From JAPWJZ01 sp964575605 (GTDB lineage Bacteria > Pseudomonadota > Alphaproteobacteria > Micavibrionales > UBA2020): DNA of 64,000 nucleotides. The notes beneath the pieces were generated by a model. The model did not search any database, was not told where the DNA came from, and was given only the letters and a program-made list of their open reading frames with translations. The DNA lies in assembly GCA_964575605.1 (NCBI GenBank), contig CAZNRN010000018.1, forward strand, positions 11,140 through 75,139. Direction: 5' to 3'. Positions 63,661 to 64,000 of this stretch are shown in pieces (the first letter of the stretch is position 1; the number at the start of each line of letters is the position of its first letter). A program made the translations under genes and the position numbers.

Positions 63661-64000
63661 ATGACTGCCGTTGAAAACACAACACAGAAATTTTTAAAAG
63701 ACCTGCCCTTTTTTAAGGGCCTGTCGCAGGGTGACCTTGACGGTCTGGTTGGCGCCGCCCGCACGCGCGATTACAAGCGGCAGGAGCAGATGGTGCATCA
63801 GGGCGACAAGGCGGACCGCCTCTTCGTCGTCCTCAGCGGCTGGGTCAAGCTCTCGCGCCAGACGGGCGAAGGTGACGAGGCGGTAATCGCCCTGTTCACG
63901 CGGGGCGACGTTTTCGCCGAAGCCGCGATTTTCAACGGCACCACCTATCCCTACACCGCCGAAGCTGCGGAAGACGCCCGGCTGATCGAGCTGCCCGCCG
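63661..64000 (+). CDS. Crp/Fnr-family regulator (3' end cut by window)
   Basis: 113 codons are visible from ATG 63661 (GGAGG upstream) and the frame is open at the right edge. The beta-roll sensor fold aligns with the regulator at 30345-31052: LPFFKGLS, LFVVLSGWVKLSRQTGEGDE and GDVFAEAAIF. No Cys in the visible part, so it is not a classical FNR. The DNA-binding domain is outside the window. A third member of the family in one window. Confidence 0.9.
   Translation, partial: MTAVENTTQKFLKDLPFFKGLSQGDLDGLVGAARTRDYKRQEQMVHQGDKADRLFVVLSGWVKLSRQTGEGDEAVIALFTRGDVFAEAAIFNGTTYPYTAEAAEDARLIELPA

Noticed and set aside
1..64000. CRISPR arrays, insertion sequences, integrases, rRNA genes, toxin-antitoxin or phage genes
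   Set aside because: Looked for on both strands; no regularly spaced repeats, transposase or recombinase motifs, or rRNA-like stretches were seen.

Overview
The window looks like part of the chromosome of a facultatively anaerobic, nitrate-respiring alphaproteobacterium. The grounds are NarGHJI with tandem NarK transporters, a copper nitrite reductase, UbiTUV, a Moco pathway under FNR-type boxes, an FeS-type cryptochrome/photolyase next to a CFA-like lipid operon, a TorF porin and KdpFABCDE. The genus cannot be named from sequence alone. No rRNA, complete tRNA, CRISPR array, transposase or integrase was seen.

Left part (1-37.2 kb, by eye less G+C-rich): an anaerobic/denitrification block. 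It carries nrdD (cut by the left edge), a TDT transporter, a NarL-type two-component system, an orphan FNR-box gene, tyrosine phenol-lyase, nirK, an ACT protein plus histidine decarboxylase, ubiVUT for O2-independent ubiquinone synthesis, a molybdate transporter and moeA. These are followed by a Crp/Fnr regulator with a Cys-rich tail, narK1K2GHJI-ppiC, hemN, nnrS, a second Crp/Fnr regulator, a Moco riboswitch with moaA-moaCB-moaD-moaE-mobA, moeB-rhodanese, an ankyrin protein and a cytochrome b561. At least eleven 14-bp FNR-type boxes (TTGAY-N4-RTCAA) tie the block together, and two more lie near 61.5 kb. Several boxes sit exactly 41.5 bp upstream of the start codon, which predicts leaderless mRNAs. 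Nitrate would be imported by NarK, reduced by NarGHI (Moco from the moa/moe genes, electrons from ubiquinol made by UbiTUV) and nitrite reduced to NO by NirK. No NO or N2O reductase is in the window.

Boundary (37.3-37.6 kb): a promoter-driven, D-arm-less tRNA-Leu(UAA)-like element with duplicated 3' ends. A degenerate second copy lies at 45.1-45.25 kb.

Right part (37.6-64 kb, visibly G+C-rich): a photo-oxidative/lipid block (photolyase, tetR-esterase, FAD oxidoreductase-DUF1365-CFA methyltransferase-chalcone isomerase-like-DUF3833); a potassium block (TorF porin, small membrane proteins, kdpFABCDE) with three KdpE-like boxes; an uncharacterised cluster (thermostable-hemolysin-family protein, an acyl-adenylating enzyme fused to a heme-oxygenase-like diiron domain, SDR, TPR protein, QseBC-like two-component system); then a host-attachment-family protein, an L,D-transpeptidase with a universal stress protein, and a third Crp/Fnr regulator cut by the right edge.
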